From IMG/VR virus record IMGVR_UViG_3300047558_000077, positions 1-64,000 of that record: 64,000 bases of DNA. The stretch is one strand, 5' to 3'. How positions within the stretch are numbered: the stretch's first letter is position 1; every line of letters begins with the position of its first letter. Below the pieces are notes generated by a model. That model worked only from the letters and a program-made list of their open reading frames with translations, had not been told where the DNA came from and did not search any database. A program made the position numbers and the translations under genes. This document shows positions 26,909 through 34,759 of the stretch, piece after piece. Origin of the DNA: a virus.

Positions 26909-28699
26909 ATGAAAAAACTAATCCCTTGGGTAGCATTTCTGTTGATTGCTGCTATGCTTTTTGCTTTTTCTATGGAAAGCAGAGGTCGTAACACAACAAA
27001 CGAAATCGCTTATACAGATTTTATGACACAGGTAGAACATAATAACGTCCATGATATCACTATCTATGGTAGTCAAGTCACAGGACATTATAAAACTGAC
27101 AATAGATCATTTACAACTTATGTTGCCTCACTAACAAATCTTATGCCTAAACTAGAGGAACATAAGGTTCACATTACAGTGAAGTCGGATGATCCTGAAT
27201 CATCTTTCTGGACAACACTATTTCTAAATCTACTTCCTGTTGTATTCTTTTTTGGTCTATGGATTTTTCTGTCTCGCCGTCAAGGTGGTGGCATGGGTGG
27301 TCCTATGTCCTTTGGCAAGTCAAAGGCTAAACTGCTAACAGAAGCAAATGGAACAAAGACATTTGATGATGTTGCTGGTGTAGATCAAGCAAAAGAAGAC
27401 TTACAGGAAGTTGTGGAGTTTCTACAGGATCCGCATAAGTTTGAACGACTAGGTGGTAAGATTCCTCGTGGTGTTCTACTTGTTGGTCCTCCTGGTACAG
27501 GTAAAACTCTACTAGCAAGAGCGGTTGCTGGTGAAGCGGGCGTTCCGTTCTTTAGCATTTCCGGTTCTGACTTCGTTGAAATGTTTGTCGGTGTCGGTGC
27601 TTCTCGTGTCCGTGATATGTTTGAGCAAGCAAAGAAGAATGCTCCTTGCATTATCTTCATTGACGAAATCGACGCCGTTGGTCGTTCTAGAGCAAATGGA
27701 TTTAGTGGTAATGATGAAAGAGATCAGACACTAAACGCCATGCTTGTTGAAATGGATGGTTTCAATGATAACGAAGGTGTTATTGTTATCGCTGCTACCA
27801 ACCGTGTAGATGTTCTAGATAAGGCACTAACTCGTCCTGGTCGTTTTGATAGACAGGTTCAGGTTCCTAATCCAGACTTTGTTGGTCGTGAAAAGATTTT
27901 GAAAGTTCACACACGCAAGGTTCCTATTGGTCCTGATGTTGATCTAAAGACTGTTGCAAGAGGAACACCAGGTTTTTCTGGTGCCGATCTTGCTAATCTT
28001 GTCAATGAAGCAGCACTACTAGCAGCACGCCGTTCAAAGCGTATTGTTACTAGTAGTGAGTTTGAGGATGCCCGTGATAAGATCCTAATGGGAGCAGAAC
28101 ATAGAACACTTCTAATGACAGAAGATGAAAAGAGAATGACAGCCTATCACGAAGCAGGTCACGCTCTTGTTTCTCTCAACATGACTGGTTCTATTCCAAT
28201 CCACAAAGCGACAATCATTCCTCGTGGCGGTGCTCTTGGTATGGTTCAGTCACTACCTGAAAGAGATAAAATCTCACAGTCTTATGAGGAAATGATTGCT
28301 CAACTTGCTATGGCTATGGGTGGTCGTGTAGCAGAAGAAATCATCTTTGGTAACGAGAAGGTAACTTCTGGTGCTTCGGGTGATATCCAGCAAGCGACAA
28401 AACTAGCAAGAGCAATGGTTACTGAATATGGATTCTCTCGTAAACTAGGTAGAATGGCATATTCAACACCTGGTGCTGATATGTTCAATAGTCCTAAGAT
28501 TTCAGAAGAGACTCAAAAGACTGTTGATGAAGAAGTCCTAAAGTTGGTTGAGGAAGGATATAAAACAGCAAAAGATATTCTTACATATCATAAAAAAGAC
28601 CTTGACAAACTAGCAGAAGGTCTGCTAACATACGAGACACTAACGGGTCAAGAAATCAAGGATCTGTTACAAGGAAAGACACCAACAAGAGATTTTTAA
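26909..28699 (+). CDS. ftsH: FtsH membrane AAA+ zinc protease
   Basis: A complete 596-residue FtsH. Two membrane segments (about 4-21 and 101-121) flank a small periplasmic domain ([19 protein letters not shown]). The AAA+ domain has Walker A GPPGTGKT at 193-200, Walker B IIFIDEID at 248-255, and the [11 protein letters not shown] pore-loop region. The protease site HEAGH has H414, E415 and H418, with D492 (SGDIQQAT) as third zinc ligand, so it should be active. E. coli FtsH has 644 residues. FtsH extracts and degrades membrane proteins and some regulators. The gene overlaps gp46 by one base. Its codon use looks like that of the phage, so transfer is not recent. Confidence 0.95.
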   Translation: MKKLIPWVAFLLIAAMLFAFSMESRGRNTTNEIAYTDFMTQVEHNNVHDITIYGSQVTGHYKTDNRSFTTYVASLTNLMPKLEEHKVHITVKSDDPESSFWTTLFLNLLPVVFFFGLWIFLSRRQGGGMGGPMSFGKSKAKLLTEANGTKTFDDVAGVDQAKEDLQEVVEFLQDPHKFERLGGKIPRGVLLVGPPGTGKTLLARAVAGEAGVPFFSISGSDFVEMFVGVGASRVRDMFEQAKKNAPCIIFIDEIDAVGRSRANGFSGNDERDQTLNAMLVEMDGFNDNEGVIVIAATNRVDVLDKALTRPGRFDRQVQVPNPDFVGREKILKVHTRKVPIGPDVDLKTVARGTPGFSGADLANLVNEAALLAARRSKRIVTSSEFEDARDKILMGAEHRTLLMTEDEKRMTAYHEAGHALVSLNMTGSIPIHKATIIPRGGALGMVQSLPERDKISQSYEEMIAQLAMAMGGRVAEEIIFGNEKVTSGASGDIQQATKLARAMVTEYGFSRKLGRMAYSTPGADMFNSPKISEETQKTVDEEVLKLVEEGYKTAKDILTYHKKDLDKLAEGLLTYETLTGQEIKDLLQGKTPTRDF

Positions 28700-30423
28700 T
28701 GATAACATTCCATGTGATTAGATACAAAAATTTTCTATCATCTGGAAATGTGTTTACTGAAATAGAACTAGACTCTCATAAGAATACTCTTATTATGGGT
28801 CACAACGGCGCAGGGAAATCAACATTGCTTGATGCCCTGTGCTTTGTTCTTTTCGGTAAGCCGTTTCGTAAGGTGAACAAAGGTAATGTTGTAAATAGCA
28901 TTAATAACAAAAACTGCCTTGTTGAGATTGAGTTTACCGCAAACAACAAGCGGTACAAAGTTATCCGTGGTGCCAAACCTAATGTGTTTGAAATCTACTG
29001 TAACGATGTAAAGATCAATCAAGATGCCGCTGCTAAAGACTATCAGGAACATCTAGAAAAATATATTCTAAAGATGAACTATAAGTCATTCACACAGATT
29101 GTTATTCTTGGTTCAGCATCGTTTGTTCCTTTCATGCAGTTGTCATCCAATGATCGTCGGTCTGTTATCGAGGATCTTTTGGACATTCAAATCTTTACCG
29201 CCATGTCTACGGTTGTAAAGAATAAACTACAAATGAACAAAGAAGGTCTAGAAAAGAACCGTGTTGTCTTGACTAGCAAGAATGAGAATAAGTCTTACAT
29301 TGAAAAGACACTTGCTTCCCTTCGTGCTAATAACGAAGAGAAGTTGAAAGAACTTGAAGCAAGGAAGGACGAACTTACGCAAGAGTCCATTAAGCAAGAA
29401 TGTATTGTTGAAAATCTTAAAATTGATTTTGAGAAAGCAACCGATCAAGACCTAAACCTAACACCATTAAAGACTAAGCATTCCAAGTTGGTCGCATTCA
29501 AGGCCAAGATTGAAGGCAATAAAGAAAGAGTTGTAAAAGAAAACTTTTTCTATCATGATAATGATACCTGTCCAACTTGTAAGCAGGATATCAGTCATGA
29601 ACATAAGTTCAATATGATGACAGATAATGACAAGAAGATTGCTGAATATGGAGATGGACTAAATAAGATCGAGGAACAAATCAACTCCGTTCTATCTGAA
29701 ATCGAGCGCATAGATGAAATCTTACAGAACATCAACAAGATTAAGTTGGATCTTTCATCTGCTAAGGCTACCTATAACAATACTGCTAATAATCTTCGTC
29801 AAATCGTGGAGCAGATTGAATCATTCGCTACATCGGACAAAACCACCCAAGAGTCAGAACGACAACTCCAAGTCGTTCAACATGATATTTCCACCCTCGA
29901 AGAAGAGAAGAAGGCCCTTCTAGATGACAGACAATACATTGACACGGCCATCACCCTACTCAAAGATGGTGGAATCAAGACTCGAATCATTAAGCAATAT
30001 CTACCTATCATCAATAAGCATATCAACAAATACCTGGCTAAACTGGGTTTCTTTGTTAACTTTAACATTGACGAATCCTTTAACGAATCCATCAAGAGTC
30101 GTTTCCGAGACGAGTTCTCCTATCAGAACTTCTCCGAAGGAGAGAAACTCCGAATTGATTTGGCCATACTTCTAACATGGAGACAGATTGCTAAACTAAA
30201 AAACTCCGTGAATGTCAATATTCTGGTGTTTGATGAAATACTCGACCGTGCCATGGACGCTAGTGGTATCGACGAGTTCCTTAAGATCATGTGGGATATG
30301 GGAGACAAAGGAACAAACATCTTCGTTATCTCACATAAGGACAGTATGGTCGATAGATTCCAGAGAACCTTGAAGTTTGAAAAGGTAAAGAACTTTTCGG
30401 TCTTGACAAGCGCCCAAGAATAG
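28699..30423 (+). CDS. 46: gp46-like recombination endonuclease ATPase (Rad50/SbcC family)
   Basis: A 574-residue protein with Walker A GHNGAGKST at residues 34-42, a central coiled coil with zinc hook CPTC (C291, C294), and a C-terminal ABC signature (FSEGEKLRIDLA) and Walker B (ILVFDEILDRAMD). It matches T4 gp46 (560 residues). With gp47 it resects double-strand breaks. It is probably cotranscribed with gp47 and ftsH. Confidence 0.94.
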   Translation: MITFHVIRYKNFLSSGNVFTEIELDSHKNTLIMGHNGAGKSTLLDALCFVLFGKPFRKVNKGNVVNSINNKNCLVEIEFTANNKRYKVIRGAKPNVFEIYCNDVKINQDAAAKDYQEHLEKYILKMNYKSFTQIVILGSASFVPFMQLSSNDRRSVIEDLLDIQIFTAMSTVVKNKLQMNKEGLEKNRVVLTSKNENKSYIEKTLASLRANNEEKLKELEARKDELTQESIKQECIVENLKIDFEKATDQDLNLTPLKTKHSKLVAFKAKIEGNKERVVKENFFYHDNDTCPTCKQDISHEHKFNMMTDNDKKIAEYGDGLNKIEEQINSVLSEIERIDEILQNINKIKLDLSSAKATYNNTANNLRQIVEQIESFATSDKTTQESERQLQVVQHDISTLEEEKKALLDDRQYIDTAITLLKDGGIKTRIIKQYLPIINKHINKYLAKLGFFVNFNIDESFNESIKSRFRDEFSYQNFSEGEKLRIDLAILLTWRQIAKLKNSVNVNILVFDEILDRAMDASGIDEFLKIMWDMGDKGTNIFVISHKDSMVDRFQRTLKFEKVKNFSVLTSAQE

Positions 30424-30431
30424 AGTATTAT
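30403..30431 (+). promoter_or_regulatory. Sigma70-type promoter
   Basis: TTGACA (30403-30408) in the last codons of gp46, a 17-base spacer, TATTAT (30426-30431), then CTGAAAGGA and the ATG at 30457. Confidence 0.8.
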
Positions 30432-30456
30432 ATTCATCTAACTGAAAGGAATGAAT

Positions 30457-30780
30457 ATGCTAGATAAGTTTTTCCTGCGTGCTATGGCAGAGTCGGAACG
30501 ATTGATGGATGAAGGAAAGATTGCCTGGGTAATGGCGCCTAGTGTTTCTGGTGAAGGCATGGATAGACTCGCTGTAACTCCTGAGATTATGGAAGACCTA
30601 CAGTTGAAACAGGGTCAGACTGTAAACTCTATCCTTAGAGACGCTATCCTAATGATGACTTTGCAAAAAATAGGTGCAGATTTATCCGCTCTTAGGGAAA
30701 AGAAAGAAGAAGAAAAACTAACAGAAGACTTTGATTTCCGCACTATGATGGGAGATGATGATGCTAATGATAATCGATGA
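30457..30780 (+). CDS. Small helical hypothetical protein
   Basis: A 107-residue protein. The start at 30457 fits the AAGGA spacing better than the in-frame ATG at 30451. It has a segment LAVTPEIMEDLQLKQGQTVNSILRDAILMMTLQKIG and an acidic C-terminus. The first gene after a strong early promoter, it may be an early host-takeover protein. No family was recognised. Confidence 0.6.
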   Translation: MLDKFFLRAMAESERLMDEGKIAWVMAPSVSGEGMDRLAVTPEIMEDLQLKQGQTVNSILRDAILMMTLQKIGADLSALREKKEEEKLTEDFDFRTMMGDDDANDNR

Positions 30781-30798
30781 TATCCGATACGGATATCA
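30778..30798 (+). other. Perfect 8-bp inverted repeat
   Basis: TGATATCC (30778-30785), loop GATAC, GGATATCA (30791-30798), straddling the preceding stop and 22 bases ahead of the methyltransferase gene. A hairpin or an operator-like site; no T run follows, so it is not an intrinsic terminator. Confidence 0.5.
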
Positions 30799-30819
30799 GA
30801 CATACAATATTGATAGTCT

Positions 30820-31497
30820 ATGGACAGGTCTATCGCAAATGGGCTGGGAATGAAATATCTTTTTTATGAAGATTGGGCTAACAAGCGTATTGATAGAGTT
30901 GTTAGCATCTTTGGTAAGGGCTGGTTCAACGGCAAAACTGTTCTTGAACTAGGTGCTGCTCATGGTGATATTGGTATCGAGTTACTAAAACTCGGTGCCG
31001 ATGTTACTTTCTCCGACGTAAGACAAGAGCATCTAACATCCATAAGAAACAATCTAAAGCAGTATAACTTCACACCAAAGACAATCTGTTTCAATCAAAA
31101 TGAAAAGTATGATCTTGGTAAAAAGTTTGATCTAGTTCTACACATCGGTGTTATCTATCATGTTAAGAACTGGAAACAAGATTTAGAATGTGCGTTAAAT
31201 CATACCAACACAATGATACTAGAGTCCGCAGTTTATCCTACAGATAAGCATATGAGACATCCAGTTTATGGTCCTTTCAAGTGTGAGAATCCACAATTCA
31301 CACAAGAAGAGATTGAAGAACATCTTACATCGTTAGGGTGCAAGTTCATTCGTTTCGATATTCCCGAGTTAGACTGTATGGGTGGTTGGCTAACATCTGA
31401 CATGAGAAACAACCATCTTTATAGTTGGACTAATGAAAGAGAAAACATAATCGGTGAGATGGATCATTACAGAAGGTTTTGGTTGGTGCTAAAGTGA
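30820..31497 (+). CDS. SAM-dependent methyltransferase
   Basis: A 225-residue class I methyltransferase. Motif I is TVLELGAAHGDIGIELLKLGA, followed by the acidic strand end (VTFSDV) and motif IV-like DLVLHIGVIYHVKNW. Start candidates are 30820 and 30850; a stop codon bounds the frame just upstream. The closing segment FIRFDIPELDCMGGWLTSDMRNNHLYSW may form a lid over a sugar or small-molecule substrate. It resembles methyltransferases of sugar or glycan modification more than DNA methylases, since no DPPY-type motif is visible. Confidence 0.8.
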   Translation: MDRSIANGLGMKYLFYEDWANKRIDRVVSIFGKGWFNGKTVLELGAAHGDIGIELLKLGADVTFSDVRQEHLTSIRNNLKQYNFTPKTICFNQNEKYDLGKKFDLVLHIGVIYHVKNWKQDLECALNHTNTMILESAVYPTDKHMRHPVYGPFKCENPQFTQEEIEEHLTSLGCKFIRFDIPELDCMGGWLTSDMRNNHLYSWTNERENIIGEMDHYRRFWLVLK

Positions 31498-32084
31498 TAT
31501 TAGAATTAGGCACAACCAAGATACTAAGAACACGTTACGATAGCACACCAGAGTTATATCAGTCCATATCAGACAAACTTAGAGATATAACAAGTCAATC
31601 AAACAAAGTTCCTTGGTTCATTCTAAACGGTAGTTGCTCATTTCATAATGTAGAAGATGAAGGAAGACAATTATACAAATGGGAAGAGTTGAAAGATTTG
31701 GTTGTGTTCCTTAAAGATGTTATGCGTGAGTATCTTGATAGTGTCTCTATAAAAGAAGAGGACGCTGCCGTTGCAGGAATGTGGGCCAATAGATATCCGC
31801 CAGGAACTTTTGTTGCTAGGCATAACCACAATCATTTGAAGAAAGAGGAACACATAGTCATTGGTGTGTTATACTACATTAGAAAAGATGACAATGCAGG
31901 AAGTTTGTATATTGACATTCCTGAATATGGCGAGTATAATGTGAATATGAATGAAGGAGATGTTGTTGTCTTCCAATCGTCTCTAGATCACTGGACTGTT
32001 CCTAACAATAGCAATACGGACAAATACGTTATAGGAATGGAACTAGTAGTAGGTGAAAAAGGTATGACCATAAATGAAATTTGA
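31494..32084 (+). CDS. 2OG-Fe(II) oxygenase-like protein
   Basis: About 196 residues from a GTG overlapping the methyltransferase stop; a TTG at 31479 is an alternative. The pattern (WANRYPPGTFVARHNHNH, then GVLYYIRKDDNAGSLYIDIP, then NEGDVVVFQSSLDHWTVPN) is that of the small phage 2OG-Fe(II) dioxygenase family (similar to PF13759), where His residues in the second and last segments bind iron. The usual HxD is not clear: HNHNH stands in its place, so catalysis is less certain. Such phage proteins may hydroxylate proteins or sugars. Confidence 0.65.
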   Translation: MILELGTTKILRTRYDSTPELYQSISDKLRDITSQSNKVPWFILNGSCSFHNVEDEGRQLYKWEELKDLVVFLKDVMREYLDSVSIKEEDAAVAGMWANRYPPGTFVARHNHNHLKKEEHIVIGVLYYIRKDDNAGSLYIDIPEYGEYNVNMNEGDVVVFQSSLDHWTVPNNSNTDKYVIGMELVVGEKGMTINEI

Positions 32085-32307
32085 CAGTGAGTTCTTTTTA
32101 GAATGGACATCGACGGCGCTGGTTATCACCGGCGCCGTTTTAACTGCTTGGAACATCTATCCACTGAACTTGGCAGTTCAGATTGTCGGTAATATAGGAT
32201 GGTTCATTGTTGGTTATATGTGGCGCAAATGGTCGCTTATGACCATTCAAGCAATAATCAGTGTAATCTACATTGTAGGTTTTCTAACGAAAGGACAATT
32301 CGTATGA
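32074..32307 (+). CDS. Small membrane protein
   Basis: A 77-residue protein with two or three hydrophobic segments (WTSTALVITGAVLTAWNIY, LAVQIVGNIGWFIVGYMW, TIQAIISVIYIVGFL). Similar small membrane proteins are common in T4-like phages; function unknown. It overlaps the preceding gene by 11 bases. Confidence 0.65.
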   Translation: MKFDSEFFLEWTSTALVITGAVLTAWNIYPLNLAVQIVGNIGWFIVGYMWRKWSLMTIQAIISVIYIVGFLTKGQFV

Positions 32308-32411
32308 GATACAATCATTGGTTCTGGAATAGTTCGTTTATGAATAAGGTGGCGACTTTTGTCGTATATCTAAACAACTATCTCTGGAGTAAGCAGTATG
32401 GCAAAAACTGA
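32304..32411 (+). CDS. Very short hypothetical protein
   Basis: A 35-residue reading frame starting in the preceding stop (ATGA) and overlapping the next start. It is rich in Trp, Tyr and Asn (MRYNHWFWNSSFMNK). Support is the tight overlap chain on both sides. Confidence 0.4.
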   Translation: MRYNHWFWNSSFMNKVATFVVYLNNYLWSKQYGKN

Positions 32412-32577
32412 TCCGCACAAAACACATTCATACTCACATGATTGGATGTTGATGACAGCCTTTGACTTTGAACTACGCAATCACCTCGCAGTAAAGTATA
32501 AGCACAATAATGAAAAAGCTATCATTGAACAATATCTCCAAGATCGTGTAAAAGAAATCAAGGAACGTTGGAAGTGA
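32398..32577 (+). CDS. Small hypothetical protein
   Basis: A 59-residue charged helical protein (NNEKAIIEQYLQDRVKEIKERWK at the C-terminus). It overlaps its neighbours by a few bases at both ends, in the style of the surrounding genes. No family was recognised. Confidence 0.5.
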   Translation: MAKTDPHKTHSYSHDWMLMTAFDFELRNHLAVKYKHNNEKAIIEQYLQDRVKEIKERWK

Positions 32578-32795
32578 GAACTAACTTTTCACCGTTCAAA
32601 TCAGGTGATGTTGTGAGAATCAAATCTGACTTTCCCTATATCAATAGAGAACTGATGATTGATGAAATATATACTATCGAACAGATGTTTTCGGATGCTG
32701 GTATAGTATCGCTTGTAGGATTCCCTAAAGGTAAAACATTTCCAGAAGGCGCATTTGAGTTACTGTATAATGGAGAAATGAGTGGCAAAGACTGA
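32574..32795 (+). CDS. Small SH3-like hypothetical protein
   Basis: About 73 residues from a GTG that overlaps the previous stop; a TTG at 32568 is an alternative. The sequence FKSGDVVRIKSDFPYINRELMIDEIYTIEQMF has the look of a small beta-barrel (KOW/SH3-like). It overlaps the next gene by 14 bases. Confidence 0.5.
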   Translation: MRTNFSPFKSGDVVRIKSDFPYINRELMIDEIYTIEQMFSDAGIVSLVGFPKGKTFPEGAFELLYNGEMSGKD

Positions 32796-34059
32796 TGAAG
32801 AACTAAAAGATGTAGAAAGACAATGGGTCGAATTTCAGGCTAAGTTTGATCCTAAGTCTATTGAAGCACTATCAGATGATGAACTTAAAAAGGTTGTTGT
32901 TGATGATCTTACTACTGTATCCAACATGACAGTGGAAGAGTATACACTTTTTCAGAAGTGGTTAGAAGTTCACATCAAATATCCTACACACGAGGTCTCT
33001 ACGCTTTTTGGTGAAGAAAGGCAAATGGTTGATCTTGAAGCTGAACGAGAAATAATGAAGATCAAAGAGAATATTTGGATTCCAAAAGAACCTCAAGATT
33101 ATATCAATCTAAAACCTGTACTGGTATACACACCGCAATTTAAGTTGCAAGAGACTTGGAACACAATCCGTAATTTTACATCCACGATGAAGAATAACTC
33201 CAACATTGGACGTAATCTTTCTTATCTTGTTCAAGATGATGTTACAGGCAAGTATCTTGGTGTTATCTGTGTTTCATCCGACTTTCTCGATCTTACACCG
33301 AGAGATAAGTTTATTGGCTGGGACCGTGACGTTAAGACTAGTCAAGGTATGATCAATCATACTGCTATTGGTTCTACTATCGTTCCTCTACAGCCTCTAG
33401 GTTACAATTACACAGGCGGCAAGTTGCTAGCCTTACTTTGTCTTGCTGACAAGGTGCAACAAGATTGGAAGGATCAATACAATGATACGCTCGTTGGTGT
33501 CACTACTACATCTCTATACGGTAGAAATAAGACTGGTGGTCTATCGCAGTATGATAGACTTACACATTGGAAGAAAATGGGCTTCACAAGCGGTTCTGTC
33601 TCTTATGAAACGAGAAAACCTGTTGTAAAGCAAATGTTGGATTGGTTGAAGAAGAACCATACTCGCAAGTATTTTGAATGGTATGAAGCGAAGAACCTTG
33701 ATGGTATGCCTTTCAAACGTGACCATAAGAACCGTTCTTATACATTCATCTATTCACAACTCGGTGTTCCAAAAGAATTAGTTCGTTCAGAACATGCTCG
33801 TGGTATCTACTTTGCTCCTTTATACAACAATGCTTGCGAGTTTCTTCGTAAAGACATTACAGAAGATAAGTTGGTGAAGACCATCGATACTAGTTACGAT
33901 GCACTCGTGAATAACTGGAAAGAAAAGTATGCGGCTAAACGGATTCGATCCTTGATTGAACAGGACCGAGTATCACATGAAACACTATTTTATGATGATC
34001 TGATCTATATGGATTGGGAAGAAACCAAGGCTAAGTATCTAACACAGGTGGGAAGATGA
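32782..34059 (+). CDS. DUF4338-like (DruA-like) protein
   Basis: A 425-residue protein. The core (RNLSYLVQDDVTGKYLGVICVSSDF, then RDKFIGWD, then HTAIGSTIVPLQPL, then LALLCLADKVQQDWKDQYND, then TTTSLYG) follows the order of conserved elements in DUF4338 proteins: a G-x-L strand, an R-D..IGW motif, an Asn/His-proline strand, a helix ending W..Y, and a Thr-rich strand. That family includes the Druantia defence protein DruA. The phage protein has an extra N-terminal acidic domain and a long C-terminal helical part. Function is unknown; the assignment rests on pattern only. Confidence 0.5.
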   Translation: MAKTDEELKDVERQWVEFQAKFDPKSIEALSDDELKKVVVDDLTTVSNMTVEEYTLFQKWLEVHIKYPTHEVSTLFGEERQMVDLEAEREIMKIKENIWIPKEPQDYINLKPVLVYTPQFKLQETWNTIRNFTSTMKNNSNIGRNLSYLVQDDVTGKYLGVICVSSDFLDLTPRDKFIGWDRDVKTSQGMINHTAIGSTIVPLQPLGYNYTGGKLLALLCLADKVQQDWKDQYNDTLVGVTTTSLYGRNKTGGLSQYDRLTHWKKMGFTSGSVSYETRKPVVKQMLDWLKKNHTRKYFEWYEAKNLDGMPFKRDHKNRSYTFIYSQLGVPKELVRSEHARGIYFAPLYNNACEFLRKDITEDKLVKTIDTSYDALVNNWKEKYAAKRIRSLIEQDRVSHETLFYDDLIYMDWEETKAKYLTQVGR

Positions 34060-34190
34060 CGTTTACTCCTGACTCTCATTACTTCAACTTCTATGCTATA
34101 CAGTCACAAATGGAACATGCCATTCATTGGCTAATTCTACCATTCTTACTATACATCGTTTATAGATTGGTAAAGGGAATGGTTGGTTGA
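34056..34190 (+). CDS. Single-pass small membrane protein
   Basis: A 44-residue frame with one hydrophobic segment (AIHWLILPFLLYIVYRLV), overlapping both neighbours by four bases. The overlap chain supports expression. Confidence 0.45.
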   Translation: MTFTPDSHYFNFYAIQSQMEHAIHWLILPFLLYIVYRLVKGMVG

Positions 34191-34705
34191 AGGTAGCAGA
34201 ACTCTTTTCGTATAAAGAGATTGATGGCAAATGGCGGGCTTTCAAGGTCCGTCGTTTGTCGTTTGTTCCTCTAGAATACACTGATAGAAACATAGAATGG
34301 GCTTCCAATAAGATACTAGAAACATTGGATCAATCCTATCTTTCTAAAAGATACAAAGAAGAAAACAAAATCAATCCTACATATGGTCATTGTTATCATG
34401 TCACACAGGCTATGTTTTATATGTTCGACACCGACCTGCTCGTGCCCATGCGTGGTGAAGATCACAGGAATGAATACCATTGGTGGCTGCAAGACGGTGA
34501 AAAAATAGTTGACCCGACCGCAAATCAGTATTATACTAGAGGCGAGTTACCTCCTTATGAGAACGGAAAGAAAAGTCAGTGGTATGCATGGCAGCGTCAA
34601 CCGTCGGCACGAGCATTCCGTTTGATTGTAAACGTCCTAGACAATGTGATCGATTCCACTGAATTGGTTGTCAACGAACACCATAACTCATTGATTTCAT
34701 TATGA
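34187..34705 (+). CDS. Conserved phage hypothetical protein
   Basis: A 172-residue protein starting with TTG overlapping the previous stop. The motif YGHCYHVTQAMFYMF followed by HWWLQDGEKIVDPTANQYY (Cys, then His and Asp) has the order of a papain/transglutaminase-like triad, and this pattern recurs in uncharacterised phage proteins. Whether it is catalytic is unknown. Confidence 0.55.
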   Translation: MKVAELFSYKEIDGKWRAFKVRRLSFVPLEYTDRNIEWASNKILETLDQSYLSKRYKEENKINPTYGHCYHVTQAMFYMFDTDLLVPMRGEDHRNEYHWWLQDGEKIVDPTANQYYTRGELPPYENGKKSQWYAWQRQPSARAFRLIVNVLDNVIDSTELVVNEHHNSLISL

Positions 34706-34706
34706 C

Positions 34707-34735
34707 TTGACAAATGCAACCGGTTTTGCTATGAT
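34707..34735 (+). promoter_or_regulatory. Sigma70-type promoter for vWA gene
   Basis: TTGACA (34707-34712), a 17-base spacer, TATGAT (34730-34735), then CGTGAAAGGA and the ATG at 34760. Confidence 0.85.
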
Positions 34736-34759
34736 ATTGAAAATCGTGAAAGGAAACAA

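Noticed and set aside
28602-28631. TTGACA-18-TAACAT as a promoter for gp46
   Set aside because: The -10 box is poor and it lies far inside ftsH. Cotranscription from the gp47 promoter is sufficient.
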